The position numbers and the translations under genes are program-made. Under the pieces are notes generated by a model. That model did not search any database and was not told where the DNA came from. It saw only the letters and a program-made list of their open reading frames with translations. Shown in pieces: positions 12,083 to 24,208 of a stretch of 64,000 nucleotides of DNA (the stretch's first letter is position 1; each line of letters begins with the position of its first letter). The stretch is from Aristolochia californica. Lineage: Eukaryota > Streptophyta > Magnoliopsida > Piperales > Aristolochiaceae. The DNA is taken from assembly GCA_029961685.1 (NCBI GenBank), contig JARWKL010000065.1, positions 62,001 through 126,000 of the forward strand. Reading direction: 5' to 3'.

Positions 12083-15000
12083 TTTTCCAATGATTTTAAA
12101 ACCTAATATATAAAAAACTAAAAGAGTTTACAATCCTTAAAAATCACATATACTTTTTGAAATTATCTCTCTTAGCATTTGTGCATTTCCATTTTAGATG
12201 TTCAATTTTTTTTTCAAATCCAAACTTAAGTTTTCACTCTCCCATTATCTTGTAAATAAAAAGATAAGGCAAAAAGATCACAACAAAATGAAAATTTTGG
12301 AGTTAATGTATGCAAAAAATTGAAAACTATAATAAATGTAAGTGAAGAAAATTATGTCATGCACTAAAAATGAACACCAAAGTTTTGTTATCTTTGTTTG
12401 GGAAATTCCACTAGTACAACCCCTAATAGCTTGGTGGAATTTTATAAGAAAAAGATTTCTAATTGATCCTAACCTGTTTTTAATGTGAAAATGCATGCCT
12501 GAAACATGTTGAAGATGCAAATGACCTAACGATCCGAAAATTTCAAGGAGTACAAAAAATTAAATTCTCAAGTTAACGTGTAGTGGGATAATTACCAGAG
12601 ACATACAACCAGCTTTTTGCCTATTTTACAAAAAGTGGACCTAATATTCATAGATGATTGTAAATGTTTTATGGTTTGGGAGTCAACACTCTGCTAAAAA
12701 CACCTCGCATCTCCCCCTTCTTTTCCGATGATTGCAAAATCTAATATATAAAAAAATAAAAGTGTTTACAATCCTTAAAAATCACAGATACTTTTTGGAA
12801 TTATCTTTCTCAGAAATTGTGCTTTTCAATTTTGGATGTTCAATTTTTTTTCAAATCCAAACTTGAGTTTTCTCTCTCCCATTTTTCTCATAAACTATAA
12901 GATAGACGAATAGATCAAAACAAAATGAAAATTTAAGAGTTTATGTATGCAAAAAATATAAAACTATAATAAATTTAAGTGAAGAAAATTATTTCACTCA
13001 CTAAAAATGAACACCAAATTTTTGTTATCCATGTTTGGGAAATTCAACTAGTACAACCCCTAATAACTTGGTGGAATTTTATAAGAAAGAGATTTCTAAT
13101 TGATCCTAACTTGTTTTAGATGTGGATATGCATGCCTGAAACATGTTGAAGATGCAAATGACCTAATAATCCAAAATTTTCAAGGTGTAGAAAAAATTAA
13201 ATTCTCAAGTTAACGTGCAGTGGGATATTTACTAGGGCCAAACAACCCACTTTTTGCCGATTTTAGAAAAAACGGACCTAACAATCATGATCGATTAAAG
13301 ATATGTAATGTCAACAATTTTTGTTAGATATGACTTATAGTTTGGGAATCAACACTCAGTTAAAAATGCCTCGCCCCCACTTTTCCAATGATTGCAAAAC
13401 CTAATAAATAAAAAACTAGAAGAGTTTACAATCCTTACCATAGATAAAATGTGGAATTATCTCTCTCAGCATTTGTGCACTTCCATGTTGGATGTTCAAT
13501 TTTTTTTCAAATCCAAACTTGAGTTTTCACTCTCCCATTTTTCTTGTAAATAAAAAGATAAAGCAAATAGATCACAACAAAATGAAAATTTTAAAGTTTA
13601 TGTATGCAAAATATTGAAAAATTTAATAAATGTAAGTGAAGAAAATCATTTCACACACTAAAAATGAACACCAAAAGTTTGTTATCCATGTTTGGGAAAT
13701 TCCACTAGTACCACCCCTAATAGCTTGGTGGAATTTTATAAGAAAGAGATTTCTAATTGATCCTAACATGTTTTAAATGTGGATATGCACGCCTGAAGCA
13801 TGTTGTAGATGCAATTGACCTAATGATCTAAAAATTTCAAAGAGTAGAAAAAATTAAACTCTCAAGCTAACCTACGGTGGGATATTTACCAAACCCAAAC
13901 AACCTACTTTTGCCTATTTTACAAAAATTGGACCTGAGAATCATAGATCATCATAAATGTTTTGATATATTAATCACGTGTAACGGCTATAACTTTTGTT
14001 AGAAATGACTTATGGTTTGGAAGTCAACACAGTTAAAAATGCCTCACCCTTCTTTTCTGATGATTGCAAAACCTAATATATAATAAACTAAAAGAGTTTA
14101 AAATCCTTAAAAATCATGGATACTGTTTTGAATTATCTCTCTCAGAATTTGTGCATTTCCATTTTGGATGTTAAATGCTTTTTCAAATTCAAACTTGAGT
14201 TTTCACTCTCCCATTTTTCTCGTAAACTAAAAGGTAAGGCAAATAGATTACAACAAAATGAAAATTTAAGAGTTTAAGTATGGAAAAAATTGAAAACTAT
14301 AATAAATGTGATTGAAGAAAATTATTTCACCCACTAAAAATAAACACCAAAGTTTTGTTATCCATGTTTGGGAAATTCCACTTGTACAACCCCTAATAGC
14401 TTGGTGGAATTTTATAAGAAAGTGATTTCTAATTGATCTTAACAAGTTTTAAAGGTGGATATGCATGCCTGAAGGATGTTTAAGATGAAAATGACCTAAT
14501 GATCCATAAATTTCAAGTAGTAGAAAAAATTAAATTCTCAAGTTAACGTGCATTGGATAATTACCAGAGCCAAACAACCCACTTTTTGCTTATTTTACGA
14601 AAAACAGACCTAACAATAGTAGATCAACATAAATTTTTTGATCGATTAATGATGGGTAATGGCTAGAATTTTTTTTAGAAATGACTTATGGTTTGGGAAT
14701 CAACACTCAGTTAAAAATGCCTCGCCCCCCTTTTCCGATGATTGCAAAACCTAATATATAAAAAACTAAAAGAGTTTACATTCCATAAAATCATAGATAA
14801 ATTTTGGAATTATCTCTCTTAAAATTTGTGCAATTCCATTTTGGATGATAAATTTTTTTTCATATCCAAACATGAGTTTTCACTCTCCCATTTTTCTTGT
14901 AAACAAAAATATAAGGCAAATAGATCACAACAAAATGAAAATTTTAGAGTTTATGCAAGCAAAAAATAGAAATCTATAATAAATGTAAGTGAAGAAAATT

Positions 15001-15270
15001 ATTTCACGTACTAAGAATGAACACCAAAGTTTTGTTATCCATGTTTGGGAAATTCCACTTGTACAACCCCTAATTGCTTGGTGGAATATTATAAGAAAGA
15101 GATTTCTAATTGATCCTACCATGTTTGAAATGTGGATATGCATGCCTAAAACATGTTGAAGATGCAAATGACCTTATGATCCATAAAATTTAAGGAGTAG
15201 AAAAAATTAAATTCTCAAGGTAACGGGGGGTGGGATATTTACCATAGCCAAACAACCCACTTTTTGCCTA

Positions 15271-17640
15271 TTTTACAAAAAGCGGACCTAACAATCATAG
15301 ATCATCGTAAATGGTTTGATCGATTAATGATGTGATTTCACGCACTACAAATGACCAACAATGTTTTGTTATCCATGTTTGGGAAATTTTGTTAGTACAA
15401 CCCCTAATAGCTTGGTGAAATTTTATAAGAAAGATATTTTTAATTAACCCTAACATGTTTTAAATATGGTGGATATGCATGCCTGAAAATTGTTGAAGAT
15501 GCAAATGACCTAATGATCCAAAAATTTCAAGGAGTAGAAAAAATTAAATTCTCCAGTTAACGTGCAGTGGGATATTTACCAGATCAAAATAACCCACTTT
15601 TTGCATATTTCACAAAAATTGGACCTAACAATCATTGATCATCTTAAATTTTTTAATCAATTAATTATGTGTAATGGCTATAACTTTAGTTAGAAATGAC
15701 TTATAGTTTGGGAGTCAACACTCAGTTAAAAATTCCTCGCCCCCCCTTTTCCGATGATTGCAAGACCTCATATATAAAAAAACTAAAAGAGTTTACAATC
15801 CCTAAAAATCACATATACTTTTGAAATTATCTCTCTCAGCAATTGTGAATTTCAATTTTGGATCTTCAATTTTTTTTCAAATCTAAACTTGAGTTTTCAC
15901 TCTCCCATTTTTCTCTTCAACAAAAAGATAAGGCAAATAGATCCACAAAATGAAAATTTTAAGAGTTTATGTATGCAAAACATTGAAAAATATATTAAAT
16001 GTAAGTGAATAAAATTATTTCATGTGCTAAAATGAACACCAAAGTTTCGTTATCCATGTTTGGGAAATTCCACTAGTATAACCCCTAATAGCTTGGTGGA
16101 ATTTTATAAGAAAGAGATTTCTAATTGATCCTAACATGTTTTAATTGTGGTGGATATGCGAGACCGAAATATGTTGATGATGGAAATGACCTAATGATCC
16201 AAAAATTTCAAGGAGTAGAAAAAATTAAATTCTCAAGTTAATGTGTGGTGGGATATATACCAAGGCCAAACAACCCACTTTTTTACCAAATGCGAACCCA
16301 AGAATCATCGTAAATGCTTTGATCGATTAATGATGTGTAACGGCTATAATTTTTGTTAGAAATGACTTATGGTTTCGGAGTCAACAAACTGTTAAAAATG
16401 CCTCGCCCCCCTACTTTTCCGATGATTGCAAAACCAAATATATAAAAAACTGAAAGAGTTTACAATCCTAAAAAACCTCAAATAATTTTTGGAATTATCT
16501 CTCCCAGAATTTGTGCTTTTCAATTTTGGATGTTCAATTTGTTTTCCAAACCAAACTTGAGTTTTCACTCTCGCATTTTTCTTGTAAACAAAAAGTTAAG
16601 GCAAATAGATCACAAGAAAATAAAAATTTCAGAGTTTATGAATGAAAAAAATTGAAAACTATAATAAATTTAAGTAAAGAAAATTATTTCACTCACTAAA
16701 AAGGAACAACAAAGTTTTGTTATCCATGTTTTGGAAATTCCACTATTACAACCCCTAATAGCTTGATGTAATTTTATTAGAAAGAGATTTATCATTAATC
16801 CTAACATGTTTTAAATGTGGTGGATATGCATGCCCGAGATAATGTGAAGATGCAAATGACCTAATGATTCAAAAATTTCGAGGAGGAAAGTTAAATTCTC
16901 AAGTTAACCAGCGGTGGGATATTTACCAGAGCCAAACAACCCACTTTTTGCCTATTTTACAAAAAGTGGGCCTAAGAATCAAAGATCATCATCGTAAATG
17001 TTTTGATCAATTACTAATGTGTAACGGCAATAATTTTTGTTAGAAATGACTTATGGTTTGGGAGTCAACACTCAGTTAAAAATTCCTCGCCCCCCCTTTT
17101 TCCGATGATTGCAAAGACAAATATATAAAAAACTAAAAGAGTTTAAAATCCTTAAAAATCACTAATACTTTTTGGAATTATCTCTCTCAGCATTGGTGCA
17201 TTTCCATTTTGGATGTTCAATTTTTTTTCATATCCAAACTTGAGTTTTCACTCTCCATTTTTCACGTAAACAAAAAGATAAGGCATATAGATCTCAACAA
17301 AATGAAAATTTTAGAGTTTATGTATGCAAAAAATTGAAAACTATAGTAAATGTAAGTGAAGAAAATTATTTCATGCACTAAAAATGAACAACAATGTTTT
17401 GTTATCCTTGTTTAGGAAATTCCACTAGTACAACCCCTAAGAGCTTGGTGGAATTTTATAGGAAAAAAATTTGTAATTAATCCTAAAATGCTTTAAATCA
17501 AGTGGATATGCATGCCTGAAACATGATGAAGATGCAAATGACCAAATGATCCAAAAATTTCAAGGAGTAGAAAAAATTAAATTCTCAACTAACCGTGAGG
17601 TGGGATATTTACCAGAGCCAAACAACCCGCTTTTTACCAA
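15271..17640 (+). repeat. Higher-order repeat, copy 1 (2.37 kb)
   Basis: This segment is repeated immediately downstream with an offset of 2,370 bp. It contains three complete monomer boundaries (15,759, 16,427, 17,110) plus an extra partial monomer made by a fusion at about 15,334-15,336. There GATTAATGATGTG (late part of a monomer) runs directly into TTTCACGCACTAC (middle part). Other private markers shared with copy 2 are CAAGACCTCATATA, the variant GATATGCGAGACCG near 16,155, and a deletion in the inverted repeat near 16,285. Comparing by eye I count about 11 differences over the segment, or roughly 99.5% identity, far above the usual similarity between neighbouring monomers. Confidence 0.93.
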
Positions 17641-20009
17641 TTTTACAAAAAGCGGACCTAACAATCATAGATCATCGTAAATGGTTTGATCGATTAATGA
17701 TGTGATTTCACGCACTACAAATGACCAACAATGTTTTATTATCCATGTTTGGGAAATTTTGTTAGTACAACCCCTAATAGCTTGGTGAAATTTTATAAGA
17801 AAGATATTTTTAATTAACCCTAACATGTTTTAAATATGGTGGATATGCATGCCTGAAAATTGTTGAAGATGCAAATGACCTAATGATCCAAAAATTTCAA
17901 GGAGTAGAAAAAATTAAATTCTCCAGTTAACGTGCAGTGGGATATTTACCAGATCAAAATAACCCACTTTTTGCATATTTCACAAAAATTGGACCTAACA
18001 ATCATAGATCATCTTAAATTTTTTAATCAATTAATTATGTGTAATGGCTATAACTTTAGTTAGAAATGACTTATAGTTTGGGAGTCAACACTCAGTTAAA
18101 AATTCCTCGCCCCCCCTTTTCCGATGATTGCAAGACCTCATATATAAAAAAACTAAAAGAGTTTACAATCCCTAAAAATCACATATACTTTTGAAATTAT
18201 CTCTCTCAGCAATTGTGAATTTCAATTTTGGATCTTCAATTTTTTTTCAAATCTAAACTTGAGTTTTCACTCTCCCATTTTTCTCTTCAACAAAAAGATA
18301 AGGCAAATAGATCCACAAAATGAAAATTTTAAGAGTTTATGTATGCAAAACATTGAAAAATATATTAAATGTAAGTGAATAAAATAATTTCATGTGCTAA
18401 AATGAACACCAAAGTTTTGTTATCCATGTTTGGGAAATTCCACTAATATAACCCCTAATAGCTTGGTGGAATTTTATAAGAAAGAGATTTCTAATTGATA
18501 CTAACATGTTTTAATTGTGGTGGATATGCGAGACCGAAATATGTTGATGATGGAAATGACCTAATGATCCAAAAATTTCAAGGAGTAGAAAAAATTAAAT
18601 TCTCAAGTTAATGTGTGGTGGGATATATACAAAGGCCAAACAACCCACTTTTTACCAAATGCGGACCCAAGAATCATCGTAAATGCTTTGATCGATTAAT
18701 GATGTGTAACGGCTATAATTTTTGTTAGAAATGACTTATGGTTTCGGAGTCAACAAACTGTTAAAAATGCCTCGCCCCCCTACTTTTCCGATGATTGCAA
18801 AACCAAATATATAAAAAACTGAAAGAGTTTACAATCCTAAAAAACCTCAAATAATTTTTGGAATTATCTCTCCCAGAATTTGTGCTTTTCAATTTTGGAT
18901 GTTCAATTTGTTTTCCAAACCAAACTTGAGTTTTCACTCTCGCATTTTTCTTGTAAACAAAAAGTTAAGGCAAATAGATCACAAGAAAATAAAAATTTCA
19001 GAGTTTATGAATGAAAAAAATTGAAAACTATAATAAATTTAAGTAAAGAAAATTATTTCACTCACTAAAAAGGAACAACAAAGTTTTGTTATCCATGTTT
19101 TGGAAATTCCACTATTACAACCCCTAATAGCTTGATGTAATTTTATTAGAAAGAGATTTATCATTAATCCTAACATGTTTTAAATGTGGTGGATATGCAT
19201 GCCCGAGATAATGTGAAGATGCAAATGACCTAATGATTCAAAAATTTCGAGGAGGAAAGTTAAATTCTCAAGTTAACCAGCGGTGGGATATTTACCAGAG
19301 CCAAACAACCCACTTTTTGCCTATTTTACAAAAAGTGGGCCTAAGAATCAAAGATCATCATCGTAAATGTTTTGATCAATTACTAATGTGTAACGGCAAT
19401 AATTTTTGTTAGAAATGACTTATGGTTTGGGAGTCAACACTCAGTTAAAAATTCCTCGCCCCCCCTTTTTCCGATGATTGCAAAGACAAATATATAAAAA
19501 ACTAAAAGAGTTTAAAATCCTTAAAAATCACTGATACTTTTTGGAATTATCTCTCTCAGCATTGGTGCATTTCCATTTTGGATGTTCAATTTTTTTTCAT
19601 ATCCAAACTTGAGTTTTCACTCTCCATTTTTCACGTAAACAAAAAGATAAGGCATATAGATCTCAACAAAATGAAAATTTTAGAGTTTATGTATGCAAAA
19701 AATTGAAAACTATAGTAAATGTAAGTGAAGAAAATTATTTCATGCACTAAAAATGAACAACAATGTTTTGTTATCCTTGTTTAGGAAATTCCACTAGTAC
19801 AACCCCTAAGAGCTTGGTGGAATTTTATAGGAAAAAAATTTGTAATTAATCCTAAAATGCTTTAAATCTAGTGGATATGCATGCCTGAAACATGATGAAG
19901 ATGCAAATGACCAAATGATCCAAAAATTTCAAGGAGTAGAAAAAATTAAATTCTCAACTAACCGTGAGGTGGGATATTTACCAGAGCCAAACAACCCGCT
20001 TTTTACCAA
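17641..20009 (+). repeat. Higher-order repeat, copy 2 (2.37 kb)
   Basis: Near-identical tandem copy of 15,271-17,640, including the same fusion junction at 17,704-17,706 and the same private variants. Differences include G to A at 17,738, one base fewer in the T-run near 18,653, and CAAG to CTAG near 19,868. Similarity to copy 1 ends at TTTTACAAAAAGC (20,010-20,022), the same landmark where copy 1 begins. The duplication therefore looks like an unequal exchange between inverted-repeat regions of two monomers. Confidence 0.93.
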
Positions 20010-20145
20010 TTTTACAAAAAGCAAACCAAACAATCATAGATCATTGTAATTGTTTTGATCAATTAATGATGTGTAACGGCTATAATTTTTTTAGAAAGGA
20101 CTTATGGTTTGGGAGTCAACACTGACTTAAAAATGCCTCGCCCCG

Positions 20146-20176
<31 letters not shown>
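20146..20176 (+). repeat. Poly-C tract (31 C)
   Basis: Uninterrupted run preceded by CCCCG, at the C-rich monomer end. Its exact length depends on sequencing accuracy in homopolymers. Confidence 0.85.
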
Positions 20177-20240
20177 TTCCGATGATTGAAAACCTAATAT
20201 ATAAAAAAATAATAGAATACACTGACTTAAAAATGCCTCG

Positions 20241-20259
20241 CCCCCCCCCCCCCCCCCCC
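20241..20259 (+). repeat. Poly-C tract (19 C)
   Basis: Second copy of the duplicated C-rich boundary, with a shorter run than its partner 100 bp upstream. Confidence 0.87.
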
Positions 20260-20933
20260 TTCCGTTGATTGAAAACCTAATATATAAAAAAATAATAGAA
20301 TTTACAATTCTTAGAACTCACAGATACTTTTTCAAATTATCTCTCTCAGAATTTGTGCTTTTCCATTTTGGATGTTCAATCTTTTTTCAAATCCAAACTT
20401 GAGTTTTCGCACTCCCATTTTTCTCATAAACAAAAAGATAAGGAAAATAGATCACAACAAAATGAAAATTTAAGAGTTTAGGAATGCAAATAAATGAAAA
20501 TTATAATTAATGTAAGTGAAGGAAATTATTTCACGTACTAAAAATGAACACCAAAGTTTGGTTATCCATGCTTGGGAAATTCTGCGAGTACAACCCTAAA
20601 AGCATGGTGGAATTTTATAAGAAAGAGATTTCTAATTGATCCAAACATGTTTTAAATGTGGTGGATATGCATGCCTCAAATTTTTTGAAGATGCATTTGA
20701 CCTAATGATCCAAAAATTTCAAGGACAAGAAAAAATTAAATTCTGAAGTTAATGTGCGGTGGGATATTTACCAGAGCAAAACAACCCTCTTTTTGCCAAT
20801 TTTACAAAGAGGACCTAACAATCATAGATCATCTTAATTGTGTTGATTGATTAATGATGTGTAAAGGCTATAATTTTTTTTAGAAATGACTTAGGGTTTA
20901 GAATTCAACAATCAGCTAAAATTTCCTCCACCG

Positions 20934-20957
20934 CCCCCCCCCCCCCCCCCCCCCCCC
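20934..20957 (+). repeat. Poly-C tract (24 C)
   Basis: C-rich monomer end preceded by CCACCG. It is the third long C run within 0.9 kb. Confidence 0.87.
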
Positions 20958-22998
20958 TATTTTTCGATGATTGCAAAACACAATATATAAAAAACTAAAA
21001 AATTTAAAGTCCTTAAAAATCATAGATACGTTTTGGAATTATCTCTCTCAGCATTTGTGCATTTCCATTTTAGATGTTCAATTTTTTTTCAAATCCAAAC
21101 TTGAGATTTCACTCTCCCATTGTTCTCGTAAACAAAAAAGATTAGGCAAATAGATCACAACAAAGTGAAAATTTTAGAGTTTATGTAAGCAAAAAATTGA
21201 AAACAATAATAAATGCGTACATTAAAAATGAACACAAAAGTTTTTTTTATCCATGTTTGGGATATTCCACTAGTACAATCCCTAATAGCTTGGTGGAATT
21301 CTATAAGAAACAGATTTCTAATTGATCTTAACATGTGGTAAAAGTGGTGGATAGGCATGCCCGAAACATGTTGAAGATGCAAATTATCTAATGATTGAAA
21401 ATTTTCAAGGAGTAAAAAAAATTAAATTCTCAAGATAACATGCGGGGGGATAGTTACCAAAGCCAAACAACTCATTTTTTGCCTATTTTACAAAATGCGG
21501 ACCTAACAATCATAGATCATCGTAAATGTTTTGATCGATTAATGATGTGTAACGGCTATAATTTTTGTTGGAAATGACTTTTGGTTTGGTAGTCAACACT
21601 CAGTTAAAAATTCCTCGCCTCACTACCACCCCACCCCCCCTTTTTCAATGATTGCAAAACCTTATATATAAAAAACTAAAACATTTAAAGTCCTTAAAAA
21701 TCACAGATAGTTTTTGGAATTATCTCTCTCAGCATTTGTTCATATCCAATTTGGATGTTCAATTTTTTTTCAAATCCAAACTTGAGTTTTCACTCACCCT
21801 TTTTTCTCCTAAACAAAAAGATAAGGCAAATAGATCACAACAAAATGAAAATTTTGGAGTTCATGTATGAAAAAAATAATATATGTATGTGAAGAAAATT
21901 ATTTCACGCACTAAAAATGAACAACAATGTTTTGTTATCCATGTTTGGGAAATTCCACTAGTACAACCCCTAATAGCCGGGTGGAATTTTATAAGAAAGA
22001 GATTTCTAATTAATCCTATCATATTTTAAATCTGGTGGATATGCATGCCCGAAACATGTTGAAGATGCAAATGACATAATGATCCAAAAATTTCAAGAAG
22101 TACAAAAAATTAAATTCTCAAGTTAACGAGCGGAGGGATATTTACAAGAGCCAAACAACCCACTTTTTGCCTATTTTACGAAGAGCGGACCAAATAATCA
22201 TTGATCATCCTAAATGTTTTGATAGATTAATGATGTGTAACAACTATAATTTTTTTTTAGAAATGACTTATAGTTTGGGAGTCAACACTCAGATAAAAAA
22301 GCCACCCCCTCCCCCCCTCTTTTCTAATGATTGAAAAATCTAATATAAAAAAAACTAAAAAAAATTTACAATCCTTAAAAATCATAGATAATTGTTTGTA
22401 TTATCTCTCTCAGAATTTGTGCTTTTCTAGTTTGGATGTTGATTTTTTTTTCAAATCCAAATATGAGTTTTCGCTCTCCCATTTTTCTCGTGAACAAAAA
22501 GATAAGGGAAATAGATTAGCACAAAATGAAAATTTTAGAGTTTATGTATGCAAAAAATTGAAAACTATAATAAATGTAACTGTAGAAAATTATTTCCCGC
22601 ACTAAAAATGAGCACAAAAGTTTTGTTATCCATGTTTGGTAAATTTTGCTAGTACAACCCCTAATTGGTTGGTGGAATTTTATAAGAAAGATATTTTTAA
22701 TTGATCGAAAGATGTTTTAAATGTGGTGGATATGCATGTCTGAAACATGTTGAACATGCGAATGACTTAATGATCATAAATTTCATGGAGTAGAAAAAAT
22801 TAAATTCTCAAGTTAACGTGCGGTGGGATATTTACCTGAGCCAAACAACCCACTTTTTGCCTATTTTACAAAAAGTGCACCGAACAATCATAGATCATCT
22901 TAAATGTTTTGATTGGTTAATGATGTGTAACAGCTATAAATTTTGCTAGAAATGACTTATGGTTTGGCCGTCAACACTCAGCAAAAAATAGGTAGCCA

Positions 22999-23006
22999 CC
23001 CCCCCC

Positions 23007-23023
<17 letters not shown>
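22999..23023 (+). repeat. Poly-C tract (25 C) leading into a CA microsatellite
   Basis: The run begins after GGTAGCCA and passes directly into CA repeats. It is the only C tract in the window that has acquired a dinucleotide repeat. Confidence 0.87.

Positions 23024-23050
<27 letters not shown>
23023..23050 (+). repeat. (CA)14 microsatellite
   Basis: Fourteen CA units follow the 25-C run. After CCTCC the sequence resumes at TTTTCACGTACTAAAAATG, the middle of a monomer. It is the only CA array seen in the window. Confidence 0.93.
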
Positions 23051-23053
<3 letters not shown>

Positions 23054-23460
23054 CCTTTTCACGTACTAAAAATGAACTCAAAAGTTTTGTTATCCATGTT
23101 TCGGAAATTCCACTAGTACTAACCCTAATAGCTTGGTTGAATTTTATATTAAAGAGATTTCTAAATGATCCTAACATATTTTAAATGTGGTGGATATTCA
23201 TGCCCAAAACATGTTGAAGATGCAAATGACCTAATGATCCAAAAATTTCAAGGAGTAGAAAAAATTAAATTCTCAAGTTAACGTGCAGAGGTATATTTAC
23301 CAGAGCCAAACAACCCACTATTTGCCTATTTTAAGAAACGCGGACCTAAGAATCATATATCATCATAAATGTTTTGATCAATTAATGATGTGTAAAGGCT
23401 ATAATTTTTGTTAGAAATAACTTATGGTTATGGAGTCAACACTCAGTTAAAAATCCATCG

Positions 23461-23492
<32 letters not shown>

Positions 23493-23504
23493 TTTCTCGA
23501 TGAT
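23051..23504 (+). repeat. 5'-truncated monomer after the CA repeat
   Basis: This copy lacks the first part of the unit: the anchor, the TATA-like run, the T8 tract and the KDKAN-region sequence, well over 200 bp. It starts at the TTTCACG-ACTAAAAATG landmark. The interval between the flanking anchors 22,332 and 23,505 is 1,173 bp instead of about 1,360. The breakpoint coincides with the C-run and CA repeat, so replication trouble there is a plausible cause. Confidence 0.86.
23461..23492 (+). repeat. Poly-C tract (32 C), the longest in the window
   Basis: Uninterrupted run between AAATCCATCG and TTTCTCGATGATTGC. The reverse strand could form G-quadruplex structures and this strand an i-motif. 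That is inferred from composition only. Confidence 0.86.
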
Positions 23505-24177
23505 TGCAAAAATTAATATATAAAAAACTAAAAGAGTTTAGAATCCTTAAAAATAGAAAATACTTTTTGGAATTCTCTCTCTCTATATTTGTGCATACCC
23601 ATTTTGAATGTTCAATTTTTTTTCAAATCCAAACAAGAGTATTCAATCACCCTTTTTTCTCCTAAACAAAAAGATAAGTCAAATAGATCACAAAAAAAAG
23701 GAAAAATTAAGAGTTTCGTATGCAAAAAAATTTAAAATATAATAAATGTAAGTGAAGAAAATTATTTCACTCAGTAAAAATGAACAACAATGATTTTTTA
23801 TCCATGTTAGGGAAATTCCGATCGTATAACCCCTAATATCTTGGTGGAATTTTATAAGAAAGCGATTTCTAATTAATCCTAACATGTTTTAAATCTAGTA
23901 GATATGCATGCCTGAAACATGTTGAAGATGCAAATGACCTAATGATCCAAAGACTTCAAGGAGTAGAAAAAACTAAAATCTCAAGTTAACGTGCAGAGGG
24001 ATATTAACCAAAGCCAAACAACCCACTTTTTGCCCATTTTACAAAAAGCGGACCTAACAATCATTGATCATAATAAATATTTTGATCAATTAATGATGTG
24101 TAATGGAAACAATTTTTGTTAGAAATGACTTATGGTTTGGGAGCCAACACTCAGTAAAAAATGCATCACCTCCTCCT

Positions 24178-24205
<28 letters not shown>
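24178..24205 (+). repeat. Poly-C tract (28 C)
   Basis: Preceded by CCTCCTCCT and followed by TCCCTTTTT, at the C-rich monomer end. Confidence 0.86.

Positions 24206-24208
<3 letters not shown>

Larger units (their letters stand above)
1..15270 (+). repeat. Satellite array, block A (about 22 monomers, head to tail)
   Basis: This is a tandem array of an AT-rich monomer of about 675 bp. I located each copy by the anchor TGCAAAACC (or a variant), which falls at 1, 681, 1402, 2049, 2726, 3402, 4080, 4760, 5413, 6088, 6767, 7445, 7970, 8629, 9151, 9819, 10478, 11406, 12096, 12733, 13393, 14065 and 14743. All copies point the same way. They differ by scattered substitutions and small indels, typical of an ageing satellite. 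Block A copies read AAATGTGGATATGCATGCC at the GCATGC landmark, without the GGT seen in later blocks, and mostly AAAAATGCCT before the C-rich end. No gene or mobile element interrupts the array. The short ORFs inside it repeat with the monomer period and are not counted as genes. The family and organism are not recognised. Confidence 0.97.
20119..20301 (+). repeat. Short tandem duplication spanning a poly-C tract (100 bp + 83 bp)
   Basis: The monomer boundary is present twice in a row: ACACTGACTTAAAAATGCC, a C tract, TTCCG-TGATTGAAAACC, then a TATATAAAAAAATAATAGAAT-like end, at 20,119-20,218 and 20,219-20,301. The two copies match apart from the C tract (36 C-rich positions against 19) and one A/T change. 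This probably arose by slippage on the C run. Confidence 0.92.

Noticed and set aside
22971..23177. ORF with glycine and Val-Cys runs
   Set aside because: The low-complexity residues are translations of the poly-C and CA repeats on the reverse strand. It is not a gene.
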